Assembly (NCBI RefSeq): GCF_015694465.1
Contig: NZ_JADQDO010000004.1
Location: forward strand, 62,001-126,000
From: Microvirga alba
GTDB lineage: Bacteria; Pseudomonadota; Alphaproteobacteria; Rhizobiales; Beijerinckiaceae
DNA: 64,000 nt
Direction: 5' to 3'
Part shown: positions 1-9,304 of the stretch, in pieces
Layout: the number at the start of each line of letters is the position of its first letter
How positions within the stretch are numbered: position 1 is the first letter of the stretch
Made by a program: the position numbers and the translations under genes
Notes under the pieces: generated by a model
Told to the model about the DNA's origin: nothing
Seen by the model: the letters and a program-made list of their open reading frames with translations, nothing else
The model's database searches: none

Positions 1-328
1 GCTCAACGAACTGGCGCAGGAATATGTGATCGCAGCGCGTGTGAAAGGCTTGTCCGAGTTTCGCGTCATCTGGCGTCACGCCCTGAGGAACGCCTCCGTG
101 CCCCTGATCACCGTGATCGCGCTGTCCTACGCGAACCTACTCGAAGGATCGGTTCTGACCGAGACGATCTTCGCCTGGCCGGGACTTGGACAATACATCA
201 CCAACTCGCTGCAAAACGCGGACATGAACGCGGTGCTCGGCGGAACGCTCGTCATCGGCGCCGCCTTCGTCATTCTCAATCTGGTGTCCGATTTGCTCTA
301 TCGCCTGCTTGATCCGAGGACTCGCTGA
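1..328 (+). CDS. Peptide ABC transporter permease, DppB/OppB type (5' truncated by window edge)
   Basis: This is the C-terminal part of an inner-membrane permease subunit of a dipeptide/oligopeptide importer. The reading frame is open from base 2, so the start lies outside the window. The visible part holds the cytoplasmic coupling loop (EAA-type stretch EYVIAARVKGLSEFRVIWRH), which contacts the ATPase. It is followed by hydrophobic segments and the family-typical stretch TIFAWPGLGQYI and the C-terminal RLLDPRTR. Its stop codon overlaps the next permease start by one base (TGATG), so the two are translationally coupled. The solute-binding protein gene is presumably upstream of the window. The family assignment is firm, but substrate specificity cannot be read from this fragment. 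Confidence 0.9.
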   Translation, partial: LNELAQEYVIAARVKGLSEFRVIWRHALRNASVPLITVIALSYANLLEGSVLTETIFAWPGLGQYITNSLQNADMNAVLGGTLVIGAAFVILNLVSDLLYRLLDPRTR

Positions 329-1260
329 TGACCGGCGCTGCTCCCCTTGTCCAACCCACCGGCCTTCGGGCCTGGCTGCTTTCACCCGAGCCGGCATCCC
401 GCTGGCAGGCCCGCCTCGGCCGCCTCTATCTCGGCTGGCGTACCTTCACGAAAAATCCGCTTGCCGTGTTCGGACTCGGCATCGTTTTGTTGCTGCTGCT
501 CGTTGCTCTGTTCGCGGGCTTTCTCGCCCCCTACTCGCCGGTTGCCGGCGGCGATCTGCGGACGCTGCGCTTGCTGCCGCCGAGCGCGGAACATTGGTTC
601 GGAACCGACGATCAGGCCCGCGACATCTACTCGCGCGTCATCTACGGATCGCGCATCACCTTGTGGGTCGTTCTGCTCGTGTCCGTCATCGCCACACCGA
701 TCGGCCTTCTGGTCGGAACGGTCGCGGGCTATGTCGGCGGCTGGGTCGATACGGTGTTGATGCGTCTCACCGACATCTTCCTCGCCTTCCCTCGCCTCGT
801 CCTCGCACTCGCCTTCGTTGCGGCCCTCGGCCCGGGCATCGAGAACGCCATCATCGCCATCGCGATCACATCGTGGCCGCCCTATGCGCGCATCGCGCGG
901 GCTGAGACGCTGATGATCCGCAATAGCGATTTCATCGCCGCGGTGAAGCTGCAGGGCGCTTCGACACCCCGGATCATCATGGGGCACGTCGTGCCGTTGT
1001 GTATCTCTTCGCTGATCGTGCGCGTGACGCTCGATATGGCGGGAATCATCCTCACCGCCGCCGGCCTCGGCTTCCTCGGTCTTGGCGCACAGCCGCCGAT
1101 GCCCGAATGGGGCGCGATGGTCGCCACCGGCCGCAACTATCTCATCGATCAATGGTGGGTCGCCGCCATGCCGGGCTTGGCCATCTTCGTCGTCAGCCTC
1201 GGATTCAATCTCTTGGGCGACGGTCTGCGTGACGTCCTCGATCCGAAGGCCGCCAAATGA
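328..1260 (+). CDS. Peptide ABC transporter permease, DppC/OppC type
   Basis: Second inner-membrane subunit of the peptide importer, 310 aa, the usual length for DppC. It has an N-terminal cytoplasmic tail and a first membrane helix at about residues 45-68 (LAVFGLGIVLLLLLVALFAG). The OppC-type motif HWFGTDDQARDIYSRVIYG follows in the periplasmic loop at about 91-109. After it come five further helices and the coupling loop SDFIAAVKLQGASTPRIIMGH at about 200-220. It ends with GDGLRDVLDPKAAK, typical of the family. The start ATG shares a base with the upstream stop, and its own stop overlaps the downstream ATPase start (ATGA), so the genes form one operon. Confidence 0.93.
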   Translation: MTGAAPLVQPTGLRAWLLSPEPASRWQARLGRLYLGWRTFTKNPLAVFGLGIVLLLLLVALFAGFLAPYSPVAGGDLRTLRLLPPSAEHWFGTDDQARDIYSRVIYGSRITLWVVLLVSVIATPIGLLVGTVAGYVGGWVDTVLMRLTDIFLAFPRLVLALAFVAALGPGIENAIIAIAITSWPPYARIARAETLMIRNSDFIAAVKLQGASTPRIIMGHVVPLCISSLIVRVTLDMAGIILTAAGLGFLGLGAQPPMPEWGAMVATGRNYLIDQWWVAAMPGLAIFVVSLGFNLLGDGLRDVLDPKAAK

Positions 1261-2093
1261 CAAAGCCGCTTCTCGAAGTCGAGGACCTTCGCGTCCGCTT
1301 TCATCTGCGCACCGGCATCGTCGAAGCGGTGCGCGGCGTGTCGTTCCAGCTTGGCCGCGAGCGGCTCGGCATCGTCGGCGAATCCGGTTCAGGCAAATCG
1401 CAGACCGGCCGTGCCATTCTCGGCCTGACGCCTCCTCCGGGCGAAGTCACGGCCGGGAAACTGACCTTCGACGGCATCGACCTTCTCACCGCCTCGAAAC
1501 GCACGCTACGCACCTTGCGGGGCGGACGCATCAGCATGGTGATGCAGGATCCGAAATACTCCCTGAACCCGGTCATGACCATCGGCGAGCAGATCATCGA
1601 AGCCTATCAGGCTCATGCCAAGGCAAGCCGCGCCGAGGCGCGCGACAAGGCCCTTGCCATGCTTGAAGCGGTGAAGATGCGCGATCCCGGCCGCGTTTTC
1701 GCGCTCTACCCGCACGAAGTCTCGGGCGGCATGGGGCAGCGCGCGATGATCGCCATGATGCTGGTGACCGACCCCGACCTCCTGATCGCCGACGAGCCCA
1801 CTTCGGCACTCGACGTGACGGTACAGATGGAGGTCCTGCGCATTCTCGACGAGCTCGTTGCCGAGCGCGGCATGAGCCTCATTTTCGTCTCGCACGATTT
1901 GAAGCTGGTTTCCTCCTTCTGCGACCGCGTTCTCGTGATGTATGCGGGCCGCGTCGTCGAGGAACTGGAGGCCAAGCACCTGCGGCAGGCGAAACACGCC
2001 TACACGCAAGGGCTCATGCAATGCTTGCCGACTTTGGCAAACGACATTCGTCCGCTTCCCGTCCTGAACCGCGATCCTTCCTGGGCGCAGTGA
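1257..2093 (+). CDS. Peptide ABC transporter ATP-binding protein, DppD/OppD type
   Basis: Cytoplasmic ATPase that powers the peptide importer, 278 aa. It has Walker A GESGSGKS (about 41-48), a Q-loop at VMQDPKYSLNP, the ABC signature as SGGMGQR, Walker B LLIADEPTSALD and the switch histidine in FVSHD. It is shorter than E. coli DppD (about 327 aa) and ends in the oligopeptide-transporter tail (HAYTQGLMQCLPTL...RPLPVLNRDPSWAQ). The signature reads SGGMGQR rather than SGGMRQR or SGGQRQR; glycine at the fifth position is a mild variant. The start overlaps the permease stop by four bases. Confidence 0.93.
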   Translation: MTKPLLEVEDLRVRFHLRTGIVEAVRGVSFQLGRERLGIVGESGSGKSQTGRAILGLTPPPGEVTAGKLTFDGIDLLTASKRTLRTLRGGRISMVMQDPKYSLNPVMTIGEQIIEAYQAHAKASRAEARDKALAMLEAVKMRDPGRVFALYPHEVSGGMGQRAMIAMMLVTDPDLLIADEPTSALDVTVQMEVLRILDELVAERGMSLIFVSHDLKLVSSFCDRVLVMYAGRVVEELEAKHLRQAKHAYTQGLMQCLPTLANDIRPLPVLNRDPSWAQ

Positions 2094-2101
2094 CAGATCC
2101 C

Positions 2102-2881
2102 ATGCTCGATATTCAAAACCTTCAAGTCGTTTTCGGAACCGGCCGCCTCCGGGTCGATGCGGTCAAGAACGTCAGCTTTCAGGTTGAAAGAGGCGCGTCC
2201 TACGGACTCGTAGGCGAGTCCGGCTCCGGAAAATCGACGGTGCTTCGGGCCATCTGTGGGCTTGCGCCGATTTCCGATGGGCGCGTGTCCGTCGAGGGCA
2301 AGGAAGTGACGACGCCGCGCGATCAAGCCTTTTATCGCACGGTGCAGATGGTCTTCCAGGACCCTTACGCGTCGCTGCACCCGCGCCACACCGTCGACCG
2401 CACATTGTCGGAACCGCTCGCGATCCATGGCGAGAAGGATGCGGAAGCGCGTATCGTCCAAGCGCTGCGCGAGGTGGGTCTCGGCCCCTCCTTCCGTTTC
2501 CGGTACCCGCACCAGCTATCGGGCGGCCAGCGCCAGCGCATCGCGATCGCTCGTGCGCTGATCCTGCGTCCGAAGGTTCTGTTGCTTGACGAGCCAACCT
2601 CGGCGCTTGACGCCTCTGTGCAGGCGGAGGTCTTGAACCTTCTCGACGAACTGCGCCAAAAGATGGGGCTGACTTACATTCTGGTGAGCCACGATCTCGC
2701 GGTCGTCGCACATCTGTGCGAGCGCCTTCTGGTGATGCGCCATGGCGAGGGCGTCGAAGAGACCACCGCTGCTGCCCTTCGCAGCGGCAAGGCCTCGGAC
2801 AGCTATACGCGTTCGCTGATCCAGGCGAGCAGCGGATTTTCCAGAGACGGGCAAAAGACTTCTCCCGCTCTGGCAGTCTAG
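2102..2881 (+). CDS. Peptide ABC transporter ATP-binding protein, DppF/OppF type
   Basis: Second ATPase of the same importer, 259 aa from the chosen ATG (MLDIQNLQVVFG). A GTG at 2090 that overlaps the upstream stop (GTGA) would add four residues and is an equally plausible start. Visible motifs are Walker A GESGSGKST, Q-loop VFQDPYASLHPRHTVDRTL, signature LSGGQRQR, Walker B VLLLDEPTSALD and switch region LVSHD. The PYASLHPR stretch is typical of DppF. Two different ATPases with two permeases are the normal make-up of Dpp/Opp importers. Substrate range is unknown, but the dipeptidase immediately downstream suggests uptake of short peptides. Confidence 0.92.
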   Translation: MLDIQNLQVVFGTGRLRVDAVKNVSFQVERGASYGLVGESGSGKSTVLRAICGLAPISDGRVSVEGKEVTTPRDQAFYRTVQMVFQDPYASLHPRHTVDRTLSEPLAIHGEKDAEARIVQALREVGLGPSFRFRYPHQLSGGQRQRIAIARALILRPKVLLLDEPTSALDASVQAEVLNLLDELRQKMGLTYILVSHDLAVVAHLCERLLVMRHGEGVEETTAAALRSGKASDSYTRSLIQASSGFSRDGQKTSPALAV

Positions 2882-2916
2882 TTCATCTTTCTCATTTTCA
2901 ATCTGTCTGGTGTGAC

Positions 2917-3984
2917 ATGTCTCGCTCTTCCTTGATGCCCGTGTTCGACGGCCATAACGATGTTCTGCTCCGCCTTATCCGCGGAAAGGCCGAGCCGGAA
3001 CGCGACTTTCTCGAGGGCGACAATCTCGGTCACCTCGATTTGCCGCGCATGAAGAAGGGCGGGTTCGTCGGCGGCTTCTTCGCCGTCTATGTGTCCTCGG
3101 ATAGCGGCGGAATCGACATCGACGCCATGATGACGCACACGCAATACGATGTGCCGTTGCCGCCTGCACTCGAACTTGGGCACAGTCAGCAGGTGACGCT
3201 CCACATGGCAGCCCAGCTGATCCGGATCGAGCGCGCTTCCAAGGGCGCCGTGAAGATCTGCCGGACGGCGGCCGATATCCGGGAGTGCATCGATAACGGC
3301 ACCCTCGCGACGATCTTGCACATCGAAGGCGCGGAGGGAATCGACCCGGATCTGCACATGCTCGATGTGCTCTACGAAACCGGCCTGCGTTCCATCGGCC
3401 CGGTCTGGAGCCGCCCCAACATCTTCGGTCATGGTGTCCCGTTCCGTTATCCCTCGACGCCGGATACTGGTCCAGGCCTGACGGATCTCGGGCGGAACCT
3501 CGTGCGCGCTTGCAATCGCCTCAAGGTGATGATCGACCTCTCCCATCTCAACGAGAAGGGTTTTTGGGATGTTGCGAAGCTCACCGACGCGCCGCTCGTC
3601 GCAACGCATTCCAACGCTTATGCGATCAGCCCGCATTCGCGCAATTTGACCGACAAGCAACTCGCCGCCATTCGCGAGAGCCGTGGCATGGTCGGCGTCA
3701 ATTTCGCAACGTCCTTCATCCGCCCCGATGGCCAGCGTAATGACGACACGCCGCTGCAGGAGATGATCCGTCACATGGACCATCTGATCGAGCATGTGGG
3801 GGTGGATGGCGTCGGTTTCGGCTCCGACTTCGACGGCGCGACAATTCCCAACGAAATCGGCGATGTTGCCGGCCTGCCGCGCCTCGTCGAAGCGATGCGC
3901 AAGCACGGCTATGACGAAGCGACCCTGCGCAAGCTCTGCTTTGAGAACTGGGTCAATGTGCTGGAACGGACCTGGGGCCACTGA
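2917..3984 (+). CDS. Membrane dipeptidase family M19 (renal dipeptidase-like)
   Basis: Zinc metallopeptidase of the M19 family, 355 aa, which hydrolyses dipeptides and often tolerates D-residues or dehydro-residues. Metal ligands are visible in FDGHNDVL (HxD near the N-terminus), IEGAEG (bridging Glu), IDLSHLNEKGFWDV and ATHSNA, followed by the family stretch SPHSRNLTDKQLAAI and GSDFDGA near the C-terminus. No signal peptide is seen, so the enzyme is likely cytoplasmic, as usual for bacterial members. The start ATG was chosen 35 bp after the ATPase; an ATG at 2935 is an alternative. As the last gene of the peptide importer operon, it probably cleaves the imported dipeptides. Confidence 0.9.
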   Translation: MSRSSLMPVFDGHNDVLLRLIRGKAEPERDFLEGDNLGHLDLPRMKKGGFVGGFFAVYVSSDSGGIDIDAMMTHTQYDVPLPPALELGHSQQVTLHMAAQLIRIERASKGAVKICRTAADIRECIDNGTLATILHIEGAEGIDPDLHMLDVLYETGLRSIGPVWSRPNIFGHGVPFRYPSTPDTGPGLTDLGRNLVRACNRLKVMIDLSHLNEKGFWDVAKLTDAPLVATHSNAYAISPHSRNLTDKQLAAIRESRGMVGVNFATSFIRPDGQRNDDTPLQEMIRHMDHLIEHVGVDGVGFGSDFDGATIPNEIGDVAGLPRLVEAMRKHGYDEATLRKLCFENWVNVLERTWGH

Positions 3985-4008
3985 GCGCGGAACCAACACC
4001 AAATTGAG

Positions 4009-4042
4009 AAAGGGCGATGCGGAAAACCCCATCGCCCTTTTT
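4009..4042 (+). terminator. Rho-independent terminator after the peptide importer operon
   Basis: An inverted repeat of about 10-11 bp (AAAGGGCGATG / CATCGCCCTTT) is followed by a short T run, 25 bp after the dipeptidase stop. The stem is perfect and the loop is about 11 nt. Confidence 0.8.
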
Positions 4043-4082
4043 CATGTCTTTTGCGGACTCGGAACCGCTTTGGAACCACCGC

Positions 4083-4130
4083 CCTCACCCTGAGGAGCCA
4101 TTCCTTCTGGAATGGCTCCTCAGGGTGAGG
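4083..4130. repeat. Dispersed palindromic repeat, family A, copy 1
   Basis: Perfect inverted repeat with 22 bp arms and a 4 nt TTCT loop, built on CCTCACCCTGAGGAGCC. The CTCAYCCTGAGG core recurs at 23724-23820 and 52337-52360. It lies between two converging operons and could act as a bidirectional terminator, but the absence of a T tract and its recurrence elsewhere mark it as a REP-like element. Confidence 0.8.
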
Positions 4131-4153
4131 CCAGCCGCTCTCTCAAGCGGTTC

Positions 4154-4993
4154 TTATTGCTCAGCCTTCGACGTCAGCGCAAAAATACTCGCGATGCCAC
4201 CGACTCCCAACATTAACATCAGGCTCACCGCGTTGATCGCCGGCGTCGCGCCTTCGCGCATCTGACCGTACATGGTGATCGGCAGCGGCGGATCGGAGCC
4301 AACGAGCATCAGGGTCGTGTTGAAATTCTCGAACGACATGAGAAGCGCAACCAGACCCGCACCGAACAAAGCCGGCTTTAGGAAGGGGAGCGTGACGGTG
4401 CGCAACACGCGCGCGCGGCTGGCGCCGAGATCGAGTGCGGCTTCCTCAAGCGACCGGTCGAACTTCCGCAACCGCGCGGCAATGATGAGCGTCGCGATGG
4501 TGAGGATGAAGGATAGCTGACCGAGGATCACCAGAGGCAGCCCGGGGCGCAGCATGTCGATGTCGGCGTTCAGCGCATCCTCGAGCCCGTTCGCGACACG
4601 CGAGAAGAAGGCCAGGATTGAGATGCCGAGGACGACGCCCGGGATGACGAGCGGCCACAGCATCATCATCGCCAGCACGGTCTTGCCGCGAAACTCGGCC
4701 CGCTCCAGCACCCACGCATTCACCGTGCCGATGAGTACGGCAAGAAAGGCCACGGGCAACGCGATCTTGAAGCTGTTGCCGATGCTGGTGAGCCAGATCG
4801 GATCCTTCAGCACGCCGGGCTTGCCGAAGACGGAGCCCGTGCCGACAAACCATTCCAGCGTGAAGCCCTTCCATGGCGGAGACGGGAACGGGCTGGCGTT
4901 GAAGGCGAAGATCGCTACGACCAAAAGCGGCGCGAACAGGAAGATGTAGAACGCCGCGATGTAGAGTTTCCAGACAATGGACGGACGGTTCAT
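4154..4993 (-). CDS. ABC transporter permease, PotC-like (spermidine/putrescine type)
   Basis: Inner-membrane permease of 279 aa with six predicted helices, the first at about residues 9-30 (LYIAAFYIFLFAPLLVVAIF). The coupling loop EEAALDLGASRARVLRTVTL at about 183-202 is the classical EAA motif. N- and C-terminal sequence resembles PotC/YdcV subunits. It is the last gene of a four-gene operon read on the minus strand and begins 3 bp after the preceding permease stops. The substrate is probably a polyamine or a related cation, inferred from the whole cassette; spermidine, putrescine or an opine-like compound cannot be told apart here. Confidence 0.87.
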   Translation of the reverse strand: MNRPSIVWKLYIAAFYIFLFAPLLVVAIFAFNASPFPSPPWKGFTLEWFVGTGSVFGKPGVLKDPIWLTSIGNSFKIALPVAFLAVLIGTVNAWVLERAEFRGKTVLAMMMLWPLVIPGVVLGISILAFFSRVANGLEDALNADIDMLRPGLPLVILGQLSFILTIATLIIAARLRKFDRSLEEAALDLGASRARVLRTVTLPFLKPALFGAGLVALLMSFENFNTTLMLVGSDPPLPITMYGQMREGATPAINAVSLMLMLGVGGIASIFALTSKAEQ

Positions 4994-4996
4994 GGT

Positions 4997-5860
4997 TCAA
5001 GCCTGCCGCAAAGTCGTGCCCAAGCTTTGCCGGGTGAGGCGCAAGCCCGCCCAGACAATGGCGGAAGAGAGCAAGAGGAGAAGGATGCCGAAAGCCGCGC
5101 CCTGGGGCCAGTTGAAGCGCGTGATGAACTGAGCGTAGATCTGCTCGGTGAACCACAACCCGTTCTTGCCACCCAGGAGCACCGGCGTCGCGAAATTGCC
5201 GACGGTGAGCATGAACACGATGATCGAGCCCGCGACGATGCCAGGCATCGCATGCGGAATGACGATCCTGCGCAACACGGTCCAGCGGCTTCCGCCGAGA
5301 TCGAAGCCTGCCTCGACGACGGACGGCTCAAGGCTCTCAAGCGCGTTCGCCAGCGGCACGATCATGAACAGCAGGCCGCCATAGACCAGACCGAGGATCA
5401 CCGCGCCATCGTTGTAGAGCAGCTCCACCGGCTGGCTTGCGAGGCCCGTCATGCGCAGGAGGTAGGAGATGATGCCGGTCTCGCGCAACAGCATCATCCA
5501 CCCGAGCGTGCGCACGAGTTCGGACACCCAGAACGGGAGAAGGCAGAGAAGCAGAAGCATCGCCTTTACGCGCCCTTGCGCCACGCGCGCGATGTACATC
5601 GCGATCGGGAAGGCGAGCACGAGCGTGATCACTGTCACCATGATCGACATGATCGCCGTGCGCGCGAACGTGCGCCAATAGAGCGGCTCGGTGAAGAACT
5701 CGAGATAGTTCCCGAAGCCAAACTCATAGACGCGCGGTGCAACGCGCTGGCTGAAGGAGAGGATCAGGATCTCCACATGCGGCAGGATGATGAGCAATCC
5801 AAGCCACAGGATGGCCGGAGCCATCAGGAGAAACAGGGTGAGACGGTGCGCCGGTTTCAT
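4997..5860 (-). CDS. ABC transporter permease, PotB-like
   Basis: Inner-membrane permease, 287 aa. The first helix is at about residues 8-30 (LFLLMAPAILWLGLLIILPH), with the PotB-like stretches WRTFARTAIMSIMVTV and LPFWVSELVRTLGWMMLL. The coupling loop VVEAGFDLGGSRWTVLRRIV sits at about 189-208. The start codon overlaps the stop of the upstream ATPase gene by four bases (ATGA), showing translational coupling. It forms the heteromeric membrane channel with the PotC-like subunit. Confidence 0.87.
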   Translation of the reverse strand: MKPAHRLTLFLLMAPAILWLGLLIILPHVEILILSFSQRVAPRVYEFGFGNYLEFFTEPLYWRTFARTAIMSIMVTVITLVLAFPIAMYIARVAQGRVKAMLLLLCLLPFWVSELVRTLGWMMLLRETGIISYLLRMTGLASQPVELLYNDGAVILGLVYGGLLFMIVPLANALESLEPSVVEAGFDLGGSRWTVLRRIVIPHAMPGIVAGSIIVFMLTVGNFATPVLLGGKNGLWFTEQIYAQFITRFNWPQGAAFGILLLLLSSAIVWAGLRLTRQSLGTTLRQA

Positions 5861-6942
5861 GCGGCAAAGACCTTCATCGCATCCGCGGTCCAGCCGAGAT
5901 GGACCGCTTCGCCCACCTCGATGCCGGCCAGCGGACCAGCCTGCGGAAGCACGGCGCGAACCGGCTGATCGAAGCCGGGCGTCTCGATGAGCAGGCTGGA
6001 CGCCGCCCCATCGAACAGGACCGCCGAAACGCGGCCTTCGAAACGGTTGGGAAGACTGCTGAGAGCCGCCGCATCCTGCGCCAACGCGACCGCCTCGGGC
6101 CGCACGAAGGACAGAGCAGCCCCTTGCGATACACCTCCGCGTCCGTGAAGCATGCCGCCGGTCGACAGGCGGACGGTCACGGCGCCGTTGGAGGCCGATG
6201 CGACATCGCCCTGCCAGCGATTCGTCTCGCCGACGAAGCTCGCAACGAACGGGGTCGCCGGGTTGTGATAGAGCTCACGCGGGCTGCCGACCTGCTCGAA
6301 TCGGCCCTGGTTCATCACGGCGATCCGGTCCGACATCACGAGAGCTTCGGACTGATCGTGCGTGATGTAGGCGAAAGTGGTGTTGAACTGACCTTGCAAC
6401 TGCTTCAGCTCGATCTTCATGTGCTCGCGCAGCTTGAGGTCAAGCGCGCCGAGCGGCTCGTCGAGCAGGACGAGGGTCGGTTCGAGAACCAGGCAGCGGG
6501 CAATCGCCACGCGCTGGCGCTGACCGCCGGAAAGAGCGGTCACGCGGCGCTCGCCGAAACCCTTCAAACCGACGCGCTCCAGCATGCGGGTGGCGCGCTC
6601 ATCGGCCTCCGCGCGGCCGACACCACGGCAGGTGAGACCGTAAGCGATGTTCTCGCCGACGCTCATCATGGGAAACAGTGCGAGGCTCTGGAAAACCATG
6701 TTGACCGGCCGCCGATTGGCTGGAACGCCGATCATCGACTTGTCGCGAATGCGAATGTCGCCGGATGTCGGGTTCTCGAAGCCGGCGATCATGCGCATCA
6801 AGGTGGTCTTGCCGCAGCCGGAAGGTCCGAGAATCGAGAAGAATTCGCCGCGAGCGACGCTGAAGGTCACGTTGTTGACGGCCGCATGCGTGCCGAACTG
6901 CTTGGTGACGTTAACGAGATCGAGATCGGTGGATTGTGACAT
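5857..6942 (-). CDS. ABC transporter ATP-binding protein, PotA-like
   Basis: Cytoplasmic ATPase of 361 aa for the polyamine-type importer. Motifs are Walker A GPSGCGKTT (about 39-47), Q-loop VFQSLALFPMMSV, signature LSGGQRQR, Walker B VLLDEPLGALD and H-loop ITHDQSEAL. A C-terminal TOBE-type regulatory region (about 270-361) follows the ATPase core, as in PotA/PotG. I chose ATG 6942 (MSQSTDLDLVNVTKQFG). A longer frame from 7002 would run through the terminator hairpin that follows the binding-protein gene. That hairpin implies that transcription of this and the permease genes depends on read-through or a second promoter. Confidence 0.9.
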   Translation of the reverse strand: MSQSTDLDLVNVTKQFGTHAAVNNVTFSVARGEFFSILGPSGCGKTTLMRMIAGFENPTSGDIRIRDKSMIGVPANRRPVNMVFQSLALFPMMSVGENIAYGLTCRGVGRAEADERATRMLERVGLKGFGERRVTALSGGQRQRVAIARCLVLEPTLVLLDEPLGALDLKLREHMKIELKQLQGQFNTTFAYITHDQSEALVMSDRIAVMNQGRFEQVGSPRELYHNPATPFVASFVGETNRWQGDVASASNGAVTVRLSTGGMLHGRGGVSQGAALSFVRPEAVALAQDAAALSSLPNRFEGRVSAVLFDGAASSLLIETPGFDQPVRAVLPQAGPLAGIEVGEAVHLGWTADAMKVFAA

Positions 6943-6957
6943 GGAAGGTGCAAACAC

Positions 6958-6989
6958 AAAAAAGTCGCCCCCCGGACGAGCCGGGGGAC
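6958..6989 (-). terminator. Intercistronic terminator-like hairpin between binding protein and ATPase genes
   Basis: Read on the minus strand, a GC-rich stem (CCCCCGG / CCGGGGG, 5 nt loop) is followed within a few bases by a run of six Ts. It lies 24 bp after the binding-protein stop and just before the ATPase start. The position fits partial termination, giving more binding protein than membrane complex, which is common in ABC operons. Confidence 0.75.
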
Positions 6990-7012
6990 GATGATCAATC
7001 AAGGGGTTAAGA

Positions 7013-8086
7013 TTACGAACCGGCCTTCAGACGGTCGAGAACCTTGCCTTCGATTTCTTCGATGCCGGCGGGCACGGCCGGGTACCACTTGATGTTGTCG
7101 ATCGCTGCCTTCGGGAAGCTCTCGGCGAACTGATCCTTCAGCTTACCCTGCATGAGCTTGTCAGCGCCGTTCGAAGCCGTGAAGTTGCCGGCGGAAGCGG
7201 CGATCTTCGCAGCGATCTCAGGACGCATGTTGAAGTTGATCCACTTGTAAGCGGCATCGTCGTTGCGGCCCTTGGAAGGGATCGCGAACGTGTCGACCCA
7301 GCCCAGCGCGCCCGACTTCGGCGCAACGAACTTGATGTCGGCGTTCTCGGAGCTGAGCTTCCAGCCACCCGTATCCCACGCCATGGCGGCGACGACTTCA
7401 CCGGAGCGAAGCGCGTTGAGGAGCTGGTCCTTGCCGTCCCAGAAGAACTTCACGTTCTTCTTGCACTCGGCGAGCTTGGCGCCGACCTTGTCCATCATCG
7501 CGGCGTAAGCCTTGGCGTCCTTGTACGACGCGAAGGGATCCATGCCGTTGGCGAAAGCGAACGCGATCAGCGCGGGACGCTTGGCGCGGAAGCTCGACTT
7601 GCCGGCGATGGCGGCGTCGCAAAGATCGTTATAGTCGGCGACCTTCGGAGCAGCCTTCGTGTTCACGATCAGGCCGTCCGTGCCCCAGATGTGGGGAACG
7701 CCATAGACCTTGCCGTCAAGCGTGGTGTTCTTCTTGGTCGCTTCAAGCATCGAAGCGATGAAGAGGTCCGACTTGAGCTTCGAGAGATCGATCGGCTTGT
7801 AGATGCCGAATTCCTGCTGCGGGCCGGCGATGCGGTCCTGGCTCGGCTGAACGAGATCAAAGCCCGCGCCCTGCGTGGCGCGCAGCTTCGAGATCATCTC
7901 TTCGTTGTTCGAGAGCGTGACCTCGACTTCGATGCCGGTTTCCTTCGTGAACTGCGCCACGATATCTGCCGGAGCGTAATCCGCCCAGGTGAGCAGTCGC
8001 AGTTTTTCGGCGGCGTTCGCCGAGCCGGCGACCATGAGAGCAGCAAAAGCCGTAGCCAGCTTCAGGCTGGCGCGCTTGGTCAACAT
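7013..8086 (-). CDS. ABC transporter periplasmic substrate-binding protein, PotD-like
   Basis: Secreted binding protein of 357 aa. A Sec signal peptide covers about residues 1-25 (positively charged MLTKR, hydrophobic core, SANA-A cleavage site). The mature start EKLRLLTWADYAPADIVAQF is typical of PotD/PotF-like proteins, as are YGVPHIWGTDGLIVNT and VAAMAWDTGGWKL. It is the first gene of the minus-strand operon with a strong ribosome binding site (GGAGGA, 6 nt before ATG). It should capture the ligand in the periplasm and deliver it to the PotB/PotC-like channel. The binding-pocket acidic residues were not verified by alignment, so polyamine is the best guess for ligand. Confidence 0.88.
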   Translation of the reverse strand: MLTKRASLKLATAFAALMVAGSANAAEKLRLLTWADYAPADIVAQFTKETGIEVEVTLSNNEEMISKLRATQGAGFDLVQPSQDRIAGPQQEFGIYKPIDLSKLKSDLFIASMLEATKKNTTLDGKVYGVPHIWGTDGLIVNTKAAPKVADYNDLCDAAIAGKSSFRAKRPALIAFAFANGMDPFASYKDAKAYAAMMDKVGAKLAECKKNVKFFWDGKDQLLNALRSGEVVAAMAWDTGGWKLSSENADIKFVAPKSGALGWVDTFAIPSKGRNDDAAYKWINFNMRPEIAAKIAASAGNFTASNGADKLMQGKLKDQFAESFPKAAIDNIKWYPAVPAGIEEIEGKVLDRLKAGS

Positions 8087-8160
8087 TTTAATCCTCCAAT
8101 GTGGTCCGGGTTTGGCCCGTGTTCCCCAGTTGCAAAACTATATGACACTCGGACGACACG

Positions 8161-8210
8161 CCACCTATTTAAGCACGTTATACAGTGTTTGTAAGCCGGC
8201 TTAGTTAACT
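8161..8210 (-). promoter_or_regulatory. Candidate promoter/operator upstream of the PotD-like operon
   Basis: This AT-rich stretch lies in the divergent gap between the PotD-like gene and the iminopeptidase gene. It contains the perfect 12 bp palindrome TAAGCCGGCTTA (8192-8203). On the minus strand, TTACAA overlaps this palindrome and is followed after 17 bp by TAAATA, a plausible -35/-10 pair. A related sequence lies upstream of the aminoethylphosphonate-type importer at 12901-12923 (17 of 23 positions identical). The regulator is unknown. Confidence 0.4.
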
Positions 8211-8224
8211 GGCAGGCTAGCTGA

Positions 8225-9220
<996 letters not shown>

Positions 9221-9304
9221 GGCTCAAGAGCCAATGCGTCACCCGAGGCGCGCCAGCGGAAGCCGGATCATCCTCGGAAGACGGCGCCATATTCAAGCGA
9301 GCGC

